Of a stretch of DNA of 64,000 bases, positions 1 through 11,654 are shown one piece after another. Under the pieces are notes generated by a model. That model did no database searches, was not told the origin of the DNA, and worked only from the letters and a program-made list of their open reading frames with translations. Position 1 is the stretch's first letter, and each line of letters starts with the position of its first letter. Source of the DNA: Undaria pinnatifida (lineage: Eukaryota > Sar > Phaeophyceae > Laminariales > Alariaceae); contig JABAKD010000002.1 of NCBI GenBank assembly GCA_012845835.1, forward strand, positions 24,532,518-24,596,517. The letters run 5' to 3'. The position numbers and the translations under genes are program-made.

Positions 1-41
1 ACAACAACAACAACAACAACAACAACCGCCGCCGCCGCCGT
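1..41. repeat. ACA/GCC trinucleotide microsatellite
   Basis: The window opens with about eight ACA units running into five CCG/GCC units. It may extend to the left of the window. No gene is attached to it in view. Confidence 0.9.
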
Positions 42-2276
42 TCATTACTGACATGGAAAAAAAAATGTGTAGTCTAGACTATGTCCTCAGTAAAAGAGCT
101 GTAGTAGTAAAAACAGAATTCTTGTGTCTGACTTGGTCTGACGAAGAACTTTTGCCCGTCGGGATCTGGTGGAACGGGGTATAATGGTTAAATGATAGGT
201 CCCGCGATGCTCAAAGACTTCATACGAATTGGGCAGCTAAACTGTAAATAAATGTAACGATAACAACTAGTCTAGACTATTAATAGACTAATATCAACAT
301 TTCAAAAATTGTTCCTATATGAAGGTGCTGCCATTATTCCAAGTATAGAGTAAGTACAATGGTGCGAGTGCGACGTATGTATGGTGAATAATAGTTAAAA
401 AACTGACGGATCACCCGACGAGAACGAGAGCGGAAAAAGTTGTCTACTGGTAAGAATTTTTTAAGAACATTGTGGAAATCAGTTTTTTTCAACACAAGAA
501 TAACCTGATGATGATGGTGCTGTTGCTGTCTTCCGCATTGCGTGTACCAGGTACACTGCGCCGTTGTATTATAGTAATACTCGAAGTATACAACTGCACA
601 GGCGAACAAAAAAGTCTCAAAGCTGCTGACGCAGCAGATAGATGATACTGCGCAGGGTGTTTTGCGACGCGAATATATATAGACTATATCCTTTTGGAAG
701 GCCGTTACGTACCGGTACATAACGGCGTTGAAAATAACTAATGCTGGTGGATAGTTTTAGGCGCAAAACGACTCTGCTGCGTTGCTGCGTTGGCTGTGGT
801 CCAAGCGAAACTGCAGACCATGTCGATTATACATTATTATAATACCGGTACACAATACGATAAAGCGAAGCTTTTGTACGCGAAAAAGGAAAAAAAAAGA
901 AGCAAACTCGAAATGACCTGACTTCTTGGATGCTCCCTCCTTTGCTCTGCTTCCTCTTGGCTGAGAGAAACAGCAGCAGCAGCAGCGGGTAGTGGCAGGA
1001 GGGGTGCTATCGTTGTGCTCTCAGCATGGTGTCCTCGTGGGCGTGCAGTGCTCAGCTAGGCCGCCGTCCTGCCGTCGTAGCTGTTTGGGTGGTTTGGAAA
1101 GGTTTTTTGCTCTGGGCGAGGACAGCACCCGGCCGTTACCGACATCGTTTCTACTGGTAATTTTTAGATTTTGGATACGAAATGCATACCGTCGTCATCA
1201 CCAGTGATATAATTATACTCATTTTCCAACGAAGCAAAACAAGATCTCCGACTCTGCTTGCGACGCGGGGGGCAGACAGGGTAGACAGAGGTGGAGCCTC
1301 AGGCCCGCGAGGGTAGGGCTGCGGGTGGGGAAAATCGTGCCAACTAGTGCCAACTGGTGCTGTGTTGCGACAAGCGGGAACGCTTGACACAGACTGCTGT
1401 AAAAATGGGATCGAGCACAGATGAAATTGTGAGAAAGTTCTTGCAATCTAGGATCGAGACCACCACTCCTGTGCGCTGACTATGATGTGCACTGGCCTAC
1501 CTACTAGCCAACCCTCGGTGTGCCCGCTCTGCCTGTGCTCTCACCTTGTCCAAAGCCTTGCTTGCTGTCGCTGGCGTGAGCATCTGCTTCCTCAAGCAAC
1601 GTTGATGATGTCATGCTATCACCATCCTGCTGCTTCTGCTGGGTCTCTGTGTCGTCGTTGCCTTGCCGTTGATCTTGGTGATGCTGCAGCACCTGCTCCT
1701 CGTCATCGCCCTCCTCTTCTTCCTGCTGCTGCTGGTGCTCCTCCTGATGCTCCTGCTGCTGGTTCTTTTGGTGTTGCTCCTGCTGTTCCTGTTGCTGCTG
1801 TAGTGGCGACGGCCCCTGGCCGTCGAGAAGGCTGTCAGCTTGAGCAACCTGTGCCGGCATACCTAACGTTGTATAACGTGTACTCTGCCAATTAGCAGCT
1901 GTGGGGCGTCTGGTCTCGCGAATGAGAGGCAAGAGGCAAGAGGCGAGACGCGTGTGTGCGTTTGTGTGTGTGTTCTTCAAAAAAATACTTTTTGCGTGGA
2001 GTAGCAGGTGTAGTGTTCTTTGTATACTCCCATCTCACAACACAACCAGTGTTTGTATCATACGACGATAGATGAACGAAAATAAAATTGGAAAATCCAA
2101 AATCTGAAAAAAAAGAGAACGTTTTAGAACTTGCTTTGACAAAAGCCTCCATATTTATTTTCTCAAATAACCTGGCGGCTCAATTCGTATATTTTGGACC
2201 GAGTCGGCTCTTGCGCTTTCGAGTCGGAGGGGCCTACGCCACGAGGTGCCCGGTTGCTACCACCGTAAAACAAACA
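42..2276. other. Intergenic, no gene recognised
   Basis: Short ORFs on both strands show no recognisable domain and no convincing splice-linked coding. A CTG/CTC-rich stretch lies at about 1675-1805 and one exact TACCAGGTA motif at 545-553. Nothing else stands out. Confidence 0.5.
1675..1805. repeat. CTG/CTC-rich low-complexity tract
   Basis: The tract is rich in CTG, CTC and TTC triplets. On the minus strand it reads as a Gln/Glu-rich stretch inside an open frame (1504 to about 1860). It could be part of a Q-rich exon, but no flanking domain or splice partner was found, so it is recorded only as low-complexity sequence. Confidence 0.6.
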
Positions 2277-2516
2277 ATGGCCTCGTGCGCACATCGTAAG
2301 GACGAGGTTTCACTCGATGTGGAGGCTGCGCCGCTGGAGGTGAGGGAGCGATTGGAATCTCATGTTTGTTCGAGTAATTGGGAGATTTTGGCACGTGTAC
2401 GTGGTACTGAGGTGTTTGTGTCATCATTAGCTACCTATCACAGACATTTGAGAAAGAGTACTCCGTCAGATGCACAACCCAGTGACCTGGTTGCATCGCT
2501 CAACACGCTGCTCTAG
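2277..2516 (+). CDS. Possible small hypothetical protein (79 aa)
   Basis: An ATG-started frame encodes 79 residues ending in TAG. It is acidic in the middle, with a helical-looking stretch (SLDVEAAPLEVRERLES), and composition looks more protein-like than in neighbouring ORFs. No domain, signal peptide or membrane segment is visible. The frame stays open upstream to 2088, so this could be the last exon of a longer gene. No function can be proposed, and it may be chance. Confidence 0.2.
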   Translation: MASCAHRKDEVSLDVEAAPLEVRERLESHVCSSNWEILARVRGTEVFVSSLATYHRHLRKSTPSDAQPSDLVASLNTLL

Positions 2517-3782
2517 GCTGGCGATGGTCGAGACTTCCTTATGTTCGAGCACCTAGCCTGCAACCTTACCGGGTCTTGATGGACCCGCGACCTTGGTGCA
2601 CTAGCAGTATCGGACTTTTCTGGACAATCAGCACTAACCCTCCGCATTCTCATTGCTCTATTTGACTCCAGTCTATACCCAATACTGCTACGAGTACTGC
2701 TGAACCAGGTGAGTCGGTTGATACAAGCTTTTTGTAGCCGACTGCTGTTATCATCTGCTGTTATGTGGTACTGCTGTTACGAATACTGGTGATAGACGCT
2801 CCTGTGTGAACCAAATTACCAGGTACCAAGTACCTGGTATATACTGGTTAACTGCAACTTGCCCTGTAGAAAGTTGGTGGGAGTATTGATAGAGCATGGC
2901 GCACGCTGAGCTGCTTTTGAAGCAACTTGTTGAGAAAATGTAGTATTAATAGAAGTAGCAACAGCAGCGAAAGCAGTTTCACCCTCTTGCTACGTATTTC
3001 CATAGACTACTGCCATGCAGTGCGTTAGTTGTTGGTTCGGTTCTAGAACCTCTTTTGGCGTTTTTTCTTGTACGTTTATTTGTTGAAGTCGGTCGTCTTT
3101 TGTCGTAAGTTCGTCGCATTCTGTCGAATTTCGTGACATTTTTTTGCATTTTTTACGTATTTAAATGATATCGTTTGTTTTTTGTCACGAGCTTCAACTT
3201 TTTTTACACGTATTATGCAGGTGTCATGGGTCGTATTGTATTTATACGACCTGGGTACGTGGGCTTTTCGCGGAAGCCTATACGTACAGCCTACGAGACC
3301 ACAGCTTCTCAAAAGTTTTTTTTTTAATATGTCCTCGGGCGGATGGGGAAAATAAAGCTTAAGCTCACCACACTTCCACGTATTTTCATGCACGTAAAAG
3401 TTCCACAAATTCCTCTTTCTCGTGTTCTTGGACAAAGATTGCGGTTATACGCGCATCGCGCGTTGGCCACAATTACAGCGTTGGTCACAAGATGCATTTT
3501 GTCGGCAGCAATTCGGAATGATTTCTGCGAGCTCCGTATTAATAGTACGGCCGTGGCCAGCACGCTGGCGGTGCCGCGATATATTACGTACTGCTGCTGG
3601 TTTTTTGTATATCTTCCGTTCCTAACGTTGCAGTTGATGATGTCGTATCACCAGCATCACCAGCATTACTTGGTCAGGGGTAATACACAGCCGCACGAGG
3701 ATACCTAGTTTCGCCTCGCGTACCTGGCACTTGGTATATACGGTTTATGGTGTCGCCGAGCACTCCTCCTTCACATGATAAC

Positions 3783-3856
3783 ATGTATACTCGCGGTAAC
3801 CCCGCCCTGCAAGGCGTTAGAGGTTTCTCCCGCGAGGTAACCGCGCCTTATACATG
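3783..3856. repeat. Imperfect inverted repeat
   Basis: The left arm begins ACATGTATAC..CGCGGTAACC. The right arm, GGTAACCGCG..TATACATGT, is its near reverse complement. Arms are about 21 bp around a 30-bp centre. It could be a tiny foldback element or a hairpin; no flanking duplication was identified. Confidence 0.55.
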
Positions 3857-5699
3857 TAACACCAGAAATATACTATTCCTGTACACAAATAGTGTGGTAT
3901 AAACTTATCATGTGTTGTGATTTTGATGTGCGCACCACACTTCGACTACCGGTGGCCGAAGTGGAGCCGGAGCGAACAAGCGAAGCGATTCTTATTTATG
4001 GTCGTTTGAGGACCAGCTTGGAAACTGCGCCGAGTTTGGAAGTGTACATCTGCTCCTACTTTTATGCAGCCCTCCACCATACATGCTCGTTGAGACGGTG
4101 GCCTTCAAACTGCCAACGAGCACTATGATACCCCTGCTTGCAAACATACGTGTTGTGCAGAATGCATGCATACTGCCTACCAGGTGTAGTGACACTTCAA
4201 CTTCTTCTTCGCTGTTGGCACACAAACAGCGACGCGTATTTCTGTTGGAAAACCGCGCCCCTTCCCGCGGGAACACCACGAAATGACATCGACCCTTACC
4301 TTCGGTAGCCGCCGCCCCCCTCCCTCGTTGTGACGAGTCAAGCTCCACTCCCGCGCCTTCCATTAGGATGAACGTCGAGCCTGCTCTTGTGCAATGAACA
4401 CCAGGCACCAAGAGTTTGTGCCAGTGCCAGTTTCCGGCACCTAACGGTATCTGCGTTGAGTGTACTCTTGTGTGGCACAAACTGTACCTATTTTTGGGGC
4501 TCTACGGGTATACAAACAATGGATGACTCGCGCGGCGTGTATTGCATGGGTGGGTGTCATAAAGTGTCGAAACGCCGAGGCTCCGTAAAAACCGCGGAAC
4601 AACTAAGCGAATCAGAGGATGAGAGCATCAGGGGGGTTATAAGGTTCCGCAATCAAAGGGTCAAATATACGAGGTCTAGCCCATCGCCGCGTAATGAATG
4701 GAGACATACCATATGAATACTCCTGTTTGAATCGATATCGGAAGTATTCACCGAGTAGGTAAACGGAAAACTTTACGCTGTGCATACGCGCGCGGACGGT
4801 CCCTTTGGACGAGCTGGGTGTCGTTGGGTAGAAAACACGGTTCGACGGTTCAGCGATTCAGTGGTGAAAGACGCGGACCCTGAGCCGCTTGTGCTGGATG
4901 CCGTTGAGTGGAAGATAGCGGTTGTTGGTGAAAAGCTCCGAGGGGGGGCTAGGTGTGCTGGGTTCCGTTGGATGGGAAAAGCAGAAGGTTCGTTTGGGAG
5001 AGACAACTGAAACTCTGTAAGTACCGCGTACGCTTGCACTCGTGCGGACATGATGTGAGAGGAGAGTTTCAGGAGATGGTTTCTTGTAGGGGTATGCATA
5101 GTCGTAGCGCTCTTGACCTGTGCACGCACGGATGCGCATATATGTGCACGCGGACAAGAGGCCTCGCCTATTAATAGTGTCAGTAGCCCTGGTGCTGCAA
5201 GGCTTTCACGTTTTCCCTCGTGGGCGAGGAATAGGGTGACCGACGGTGAATGACCTCTTTGGGGCAGGCGGTTTTTGAAAGGACTAGTTGTATGTGCACC
5301 GCGTGCCGGGCCGTGCTTGGAGACTCTAAGCGGCAAGGGCTAACTTATGACGAAAATATCTTAGGTAAAGATTGACAGCATTTTGCTTGCCTCCCCTACA
5401 TGCTAGCGATACTTTGATATGCTCCGTACCACACCTAAAATGAACAACGACGGCACAGACATGGACCTAATGAGACATGCTACCGCGTCCTGCCTTGTCG
5501 TCAGCTATGCCTTCGTCACTGCTGCGCGAAAGCCGTTCGAGGCGCACTGCCTGGTGCATCTCACGCGCTATGTTACACCTCTGACACCCTCCACAGAGAA
5601 TGGCGGGCTTTAAGATCCGACCTCCATCACACATCGGCCATAGCGTGTTGCGAAAACAGTCCAACGCCTGCTTGCTTGTGATATTTCCTCCAAAGATCG

Positions 5700-5830
5700 C
5701 TCGCCTCAGCCACCCACCCCCAAGGAACCCAGCCACCCACCCACCCACCCACCCACCACTCACTTAACTCACTCACCAACCCACCCACTCGCTCACTCGC
5801 TCACGCACTCACCCAACTCAGCCCCCCGCC
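5700..5830. repeat. CCCA/CTCA simple repeat
   Basis: A degenerate array of CCCA and CTCA/CTCG tetramers. Simple sequence, no coding signal. Confidence 0.85.
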
Positions 5831-7515
5831 GCACCCACCTCACGTACCCAACCAAGACCCGCTGGTTTTCGGTACCATGTGGCTTAGTAAGGTGTACACG
5901 CTACACCTCTATCTAGATGGCACAAATGATTTTCAGCTGTTTTCCTTGACGTAAGACATTTGTGTTTGTCGCGCTAGGTGGCGATGAGTGAGTTTCGGAC
6001 CGAGAGGTCAACCGACCACTACTTCGCCAGGAGCGGCCTCGACCGAGGTCGCGCGGTGCCCGCCGAGAGTACTGAAATCGTTTTAGTCGAAAAAATATAG
6101 TTCCGACAGAAAGTATACATGTCAATCGAATCTCAAACACGACAAATTTAGCACTCTACAGTCTACAAGAACCTTTGACTTTTTTTACACATGACGCTGG
6201 CGGTTCGAGCTCAAATTCTGGCTTGCCCTTGGTTTCCCTTTTTCTCATACGTGCACTTGTATTCCCCTTTTTTGTTTTGCTACGTAATCTGATGGCCGGA
6301 GCTTGACCCCCGGCGTGGCCTCGATCTCGCTTTCTTTTGATTTTTTGTACGTGGTGTATGTCGACACATCGAAATAGTCTCGGATGCGTGTCTACCTGCT
6401 GCAAATTGCACTCGGGCGAGATGTTTTTGTTTTTTGGATGCTGCTTGTTGCTGCTGCACAACATCAACATCTTATGTACGCTCTACTTCTACGGCTTGCC
6501 GTTTGTCGTTGTACTGCCGCTCTGCTGCGTGCTGCTGTTTGTTGTATTTATATACGCACGAGCAGTGCGGTTGCTGTTCTCTTGTATATACTTATTTCTA
6601 CTCCTGCTGCTGCCGCCGCCATACGACGAGTAGTGCATAGTGCTGCTGCTGTACGAACAGCTACGAAAAACGGGAGTGTGTGTTGGTAGATGCTCGGCGT
6701 TCTTCCTCTGCACTCAAGCATGATTAATTGTTGTACCCCTTGCTTGGCAGTACGGCATGTCGCATTCAAGGTCTCTGTTTGCCTATGACATCCTCGACCG
6801 TTACGGGCATGCACGGACCCGCAGGTGGGCGTCAGCCCGCCGCGGCGAAGCCCCCGTTGTACCTGGTACAGCAGTACTGCGTACCGCTGTTCTATGCCAT
6901 ACGTGTGCGATGCCACTAGTATCTGGTGTGTAGTTTACCAATGTGGAACAAAAAGCTACGATACGATAGGTCGGTAAAGCAGAGATATGATGGTACACAT
7001 GAAAAAATGATCTGTATATTTTGGAAGCTCGTTGCGGTCCGAAAACGTTGTTTTTCGGACTTCAACATGTTTCGGACTTCAACATGCTCTCAAAAGAGAT
7101 GGTCGTAACGCATGGAAAATAGATCATTTTTTTCGTTCAAGAAAATCCTTTTTGACTTGGGAAGGGGGCGCTCTCTCATTCTCGACCAAAAGCAGTGCTC
7201 TCGAGGCATCTACTCTTACGGTCAGCCGACTTCAGGCAGCTGTATCCAGGAGGCACCAAGCTTGATAATTGTTAATTGTGTGCCTTGGTCGAGCAGCAGC
7301 TACCCTGTACTGTTTTTGTTGGTATGGTATGATACGAGGGATAATTAACACCTCGCTTATTCCTCCACCTCCTCCTCGACACGGCAGTATCATGCCGTCA
7401 CCCCTCCGCCCCTCCTTCCCTTTCGTCTCCCCTCCCTCCCTCCCTCCCTCCCTCCCTCCCCCCCCCCCTTCCCGCCCCAACCCTTCCCCCCACCCTCCTA
7501 ATACTTGACCGAAAC

Positions 7516-9659
7516 ATGTCCACGTCAACGCTCCAACCCCCCCCCCCCCCCCCCCTCTCCTCACCCAAGCAGACGCGAAACCCTGTCGGGGTCACGCCTC
7601 ACGCGTCCGTGGAAACCCCGTCGGGCGCTCCTGTCAGCGATGTTCCCACCGCCTCCGCAACCCTCAGCCCATACGAAACCTCCGGAATAGCCCCCGCGGC
7701 GGCGGAGGTTCACACTACCACGCCGGCATGGAGGAGACCGTACGCGTATGTAGCCGTTCCTGATGTATGCGTTGGCGTTCCTGTGCCGGAGGAAGGGGGT
7801 GGACGGCTGGCGGACGGGGGTGTCGCTCGCCCGACGGACTTGCGCAGCAGTGATTATCGCGGGGACATAACTTTGGGGGTGGATGGGGACCTGGATGGCG
7901 CGAGAGCTGCCGCTCGAGAGAGCGCTAGGAAGGATCACAACTCGTTCGGCGCCCGGTAAGTAGCAAAACAATGGTACCTGGTAGTATACTAATGAGGACA
8001 CGCCCCCCGTAATACGCGCGATCGGAGTATCGCACACAGCTTGCAAAGATGAGTTTCGACAAAATCTTCGATCTCACAGCTGGAGTGTATTTTAATTTTT
8101 ATAATATAGGAGACCGCGGTATGACCCCTTGACTGACCACCCCTACACGATAACTAGTATAGTAAGAGACGCTAAAGACCGCGATTTGACCCCTTGACTG
8201 ACCGACTCCTACGCTAAAAGTAGTATGTTGAAATCAAAAAGAGGCCTTGGCGTGACTGCGGGTTTACCTCCTTGACTGACCGACCCCTAAATTAAAACTG
8301 GTTTGTAAAGACCGAAAGAGGCCCTGACACGACTAGCTTGAGTATTAAGGCAGAAAGGAGCCTTGACGAGACTGCGGTTTGACGTCCTTGACTGACCGCC
8401 TCTACACTAAAACTAGTATATTAAGACCAACAGAGACGTTGGCGCCATCGCGGTTTGACCGCTTTAGACTGACGCCCCCGTACACTCCAACTACCCCGTT
8501 GGCTGACCGTTCTCTACGCTAAAAGTGGTATGTATGTAAAGGACGAAGGAGGCCTCGACGCGTCCGAAATGAAGGTTCGCCTAGGTAGCGTCTTTGGGAA
8601 GAACAGAGGCGGATGGGCGAAGTCGCGGGTTCAGGTTGTCTCTGTTTGTTGTGTTGAGGTGACGGCGGATGTTGCGGGGTTTTCTTGCTGTTGCCGTGGG
8701 CACATGAATGTCTTGTCTTGGTGGCCGGTAAAACCCTCGTGCTTAGATTTGGGTATCGCCTGGCAGCTTGTCGAGTGTTCGTCCGTATGGTGCGGTATAA
8801 TACTCTATCGACGTTAGCCGTGTACGTGATATATATACCACTCTAGACGTCTATATAGGAACCGTGTTGAGGCATTAGTATGAGCACCAAACGATTCTTA
8901 CGTTTCCGTCCAGAGCGGTATACCAGACTTCAAAGCGCAAAGCCCGGTTTGTGGCAAGAGTTGCCGCGCTCGCGCGGGGTACAAAGAGCAACATAACCGT
9001 TTTTAGCTAGCCGTCGCCCCTCCGCTCTACACTCTCCGCCGTGCTTTGGTCGGCGATCGATATGTCCAGTTTACATACCAGTCCACACCGCACGTGAGCG
9101 AACATGTGCCCCCCAATCCCTTACCCCCACCGAACACGCCATTCTACTACAGAAAGCACCGCAGCTTCGCGAGTCACACCCACACCCCCCCCCCTCCCTG
9201 ACCCCCCACGCCCTCCCCCCTTAACCCCCCCCCCGCCCCTGCCCCCCCCCCCAAAATGCTGTTAAACGAAAAAAACACCGCAGATTCGCGGAATCACACG
9301 GGCGGAATCAAGCGGCGAAAGAGGCCAGAGAGCTCGAGATCGCCCGCCTTAACGCTAAGCGATCGGATGCCCAAGCCCAGGACATGCGGCCTCACCCGGG
9401 CAACCGCCTCGAGCCGATTCAGGGGTTCAACAGCGTGGATATCTATGGAGAAAAGGCGTTTCCTGCTTTCGAAGGTGAAGATAAGTCGAAAGTTAAGGAG
9501 GCGGAGGCGGGGGTGACTGGGGGGGCGGGAGAAGGCAGGGAAGAGGGTGGGGATAAGAGCATTTACAACTCTGGAGGATATCAGCCTGCGGAGTACCAGA
9601 CCGCGGACTACGAGTGTACGGAGTATAAGTCGGTTTACGAGACGACAAAGAAGACGTAG
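7516..9659 (+). CDS. Hypothetical protein with tyrosine-rich C-terminus (2 exons)
   Basis: Proposed join is 7516-7955 and 9284-9659, giving 271 aa. Exon 1 starts at an ATG, has a Pro run (encoded by a C-run), then a Ser/Thr/Pro/Ala-rich segment and an Arg/Ala-rich end. It stops at a GTAAGT donor with two bases of a codon left over. Exon 2 follows a CCGCAG acceptor and supplies the missing base, so the phases agree. Exon 2 encodes a charged, probably helical segment (KEARELEIARLNAKRSD), a Gly/Glu linker and a tail with seven Tyr spaced 4-7 residues apart (GGYQPAEYQTADYECTEY). No known domain, signal peptide or membrane segment was recognised. An alternative is that exon 1 begins at 7573, after the C-rich tract acting as a polypyrimidine tract, with earlier exons unseen. 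The 1.3-kb intron holds a repeat end and a minisatellite. Function unknown. Confidence 0.5.
7990..8107 (-). repeat. Repeat family B, terminal module
   Basis: This matches, in reverse orientation, the approximately 115-bp module also found at about 12562, 18838, 19789, 20950 and 44605. Landmarks are CAGCTGTGAG, TCGAAACTCATC and GCAAGCTGTGTG. It lies in the intron of the gene at 7516-9659. Confidence 0.7.
8108..8560. repeat. Degenerate minisatellite, units about 80-100 bp
   Basis: Five or so diverged units share the blocks CTTGACTGACC, CTAAAACTAGTAT, GACCGAAAGAGGCC and GACTGCGGTTTGAC in the same order. It lies inside the intron of the hypothetical gene. Units differ by substitutions and small indels, so the array is old. 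Confidence 0.75.
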
Positions 9660-9765
9660 CGAAGCCGAGCCGGGCGGGGGTGGAGAATAACGGCATGGAA
9701 CGAACAATAGAACGAACGAATCCGTGGACCGAACGAACGAGGTAGCGGAATGCGCTTGGGCGGGG

Positions 9766-9808
9766 GGGGCGGGGGGCGGGCGGGCGGGCGGGCGGGCGGG
9801 CGGGCAGC
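9766..9808. repeat. GGGC tetranucleotide repeat
   Basis: About seven GGGC units follow a short G-run. The tract could form G-quadruplexes. Simple repeat, no coding evidence. Confidence 0.85.
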
Positions 9809-10114
9809 AGACCTCCCGTCCCTCTGTAGTTGGACTGTGGCGACAGACCTTCATCTGTTTTGGACACTGGCAGCATCGTGTGGCACGCCATTACACGATG
9901 AGTTATCTGTCCGTCAGCGCAATGGATTATCTCTTTTAAAATTGGCACACCGCACACAATACACGCCATGGAAGAGCGGGAGAGCGGGGGAAGGTGCCAA
10001 CGCTCTGGCCAACCACGCGCGTGAGGGTTCCTTTTGATGGGGGCGTTTGGAGCGCCACACTGCCAACATATGCCTCCGAGGGTTATTTGTGCGCCTGCTT
10101 CCGGGAGTGGTTTG

Positions 10115-10345
10115 GCCCGCGGGGGGGCGGGGGCGGGGGAGGTATTCACTTGTCGCTTCCTTTAGTCACTTGAGCGTTGACCACGCATCCCTTTCGAGAC
10201 GAAGCGTCTGGTCTGGGGCGGGACTCATGCATATCCGTAGTCGTATGACCATAGACCCTCGCATCCTGCGACGGAGCACGTCAGGTTGTCACCGACCAGG
10301 CCGACATCGCTTGCACCAAGCGCGAATCGCCTTGCTTTTGGCCGG
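10115..10345 (-). mobile_element. Two LINE-like 3' ends with C-rich tails
   Basis: Two short fragments lie on the minus strand. The first (about 10115-10205) carries the reverse complement of ACCACGCATCCCTTTCGAGAC and ends next to a run of C and CG. The second (about 10204-10345) matches fragments at 46.5 and 48.4 kb (CATACGACTACGG, TATGCATGAGTCCCGCCCC). Each ends in (T)GAGT/GAATAC followed by C-rich DNA. They are read as 5'-truncated remnants. Confidence 0.55.
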
Positions 10346-10880
10346 GGGGGGCGGGGGGGAGGGGGGGGGGGGAGGGGGGTATGTTCGCGCGATGCTAGGG
10401 TGGATAGATGAGCCTTCCACCCGCCTACGGCGTTTGTAGGTAAAGTACAAACTAGTTACGAAGTTTGGACATTTTTATTGCTCGTTTTCGAGGAGAAACG
10501 GAACTGAGGTTGGTGGCGGGGGGGTGCATCGACCCCGTATATCATACCACTGTAAAAATGGTTCCATCCATCCCGAGTAGTTGGTCACCAAGTCGTGGAT
10601 GTTTTGTTTTTAATGGGGTGAGATTAGACCTTGTGTTTTTTTGGAGAGTTTCGTATTTTCTCCTTTTTTTGTTTTACTTTATTTGCGTACGTGCTGCTTA
10701 TACACCTTTCTGCGTATTGTCGTATTTTCGTGGGTGCAAATAAATGTACCGCTTGTTGTGCACTTGCGTTTTTTGTCGTGTTTGTCCTGTGTGCAAGACG
10801 GAGTTGTCCGCTGCTCTCTGTGGGATAAGTTGACAAGACGTTGAGGTTGCATCGAGTTACGGGATCAACCAACTTTTGGG

Positions 10881-10905
10881 GCGACGACAGCTTTTTGCTG
10901 TCGCC
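10881..10905. other. Hairpin GACAGC-TTTTT-GCTGTC
   Basis: A six-bp perfect stem extends imperfectly with flanking GCGAC/TCGC, around a five-T loop. Role unknown. Confidence 0.5.
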
Positions 10906-11284
10906 TGTGCTCGTTAGTGGGCTTCGACTGCTTGTGCTGTTGTTTTTAATAGGTCTCTATTAAGGGATTGCTGTGGGGACGCAGAGTATCCCCTACCGGG
11001 CAATGCCATAACATCTCGTCACGCTGAGTCCCACGTCGAATATAACGTGTAGAAGCGATAACAAGGGGGGAGCTCTCTCGTGCTATGGCCGTTGATTCTG
11101 TGTGGATTTCAGGTAGGTAATGGTAGAGACAGGTAGGCGAGGTCGCTCGGTAGGTTGGGTTTGGTTGGAGATTTGAGACATAAATACCCGGTACTCGTGT
11201 GTTGTATAATATAATAATACAAGTGTACCAGGTATGGTACAACAATATGTGCCTCATATATATATATATATTTCACACTCCTAC

Positions 11285-11470
11285 TTTTCCAGCTTGTGGA
11301 CAAGCCGCGGTCACAGGTGTCGTCCCTCCTCCCCCCCGGTTCTTGCCTTCAATTTTTATCGCGCATAGGGTTCAGCAATCCCACTGCTCGTCGATTTTTC
11401 ATCGAGTGTTGCTTACTCACGCTCTCGCGCTTTCCGCAAGTCAATTTGTGCACAAGGAAAAGTCCCCGCC
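11285..11470 (+). repeat. Repeat family G, copy 1
   Basis: This is similar to the reverse complement of 24730-24960. Shared blocks include CAGCTTGTGGACAAGCCG, CACTGCTCGTCGATTTTTCA and CGCAAGTCAATTTGTGCAC. A diverged relative may lie at 51560-51740. One frame reads similarly in both copies (ARRFFIECC, LSRFPQV, LCTRK), so the family may descend from coding DNA. Confidence 0.65.
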
Positions 11471-11633
11471 TTATTTTGTTATTGTACGCCAGCTAAAGCT
11501 GGATTGCGAATGCCGTTGAGTTAATTTGACACACGGCGTGTATGAAAATACGTGCAAGTGCCCCATCCACCGAAGGATTGAAAGGGGAAAAAAATCGCTC
11601 TGGATATGTTACAGTAAATAATGTGTTTTGCCC

Positions 11634-11654
11634 CCAACAGCAGTTAGCTGTTGG
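11634..11654. other. Perfect 8-bp-stem hairpin
   Basis: CCAACAGC and GCTGTTGG flank a five-base AGTTA loop. It has the same GC-rich style as the hairpin at 10881. Function unknown. Confidence 0.5.

Larger units (their letters stand above)
2517..7515. other. Intergenic, mostly unrecognised
   Basis: No gene could be supported in this 5-kb stretch. It contains an imperfect inverted repeat (3783-3856), a C-rich simple repeat (about 5700-5830), runs of C/CCCT just before 7500, and exact copies of the 9-mer TACC(A/T)GGTA at 2817, 2831 and 6860. A 65-codon frame at 4519-4716 (+) looks weakly protein-like but has no support. Confidence 0.45.

Noticed and set aside
334-720. 128-codon minus-strand open frame
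   Set aside because: Cys/Tyr/His-rich translation without domain, in AT-rich DNA; no splice partner. Likely chance.
4519-4716. 65-codon plus-strand frame beginning MDDSRGVYC
   Set aside because: Looks mildly protein-like but has no homologue I recognise and no flanking exon; left out as a gene.
4773-5336. 187-codon minus-strand frame
   Set aside because: Composition is Ser/Pro/Ala-rich with no domain, and the opposite strand is open over much of it; no reason to prefer either.
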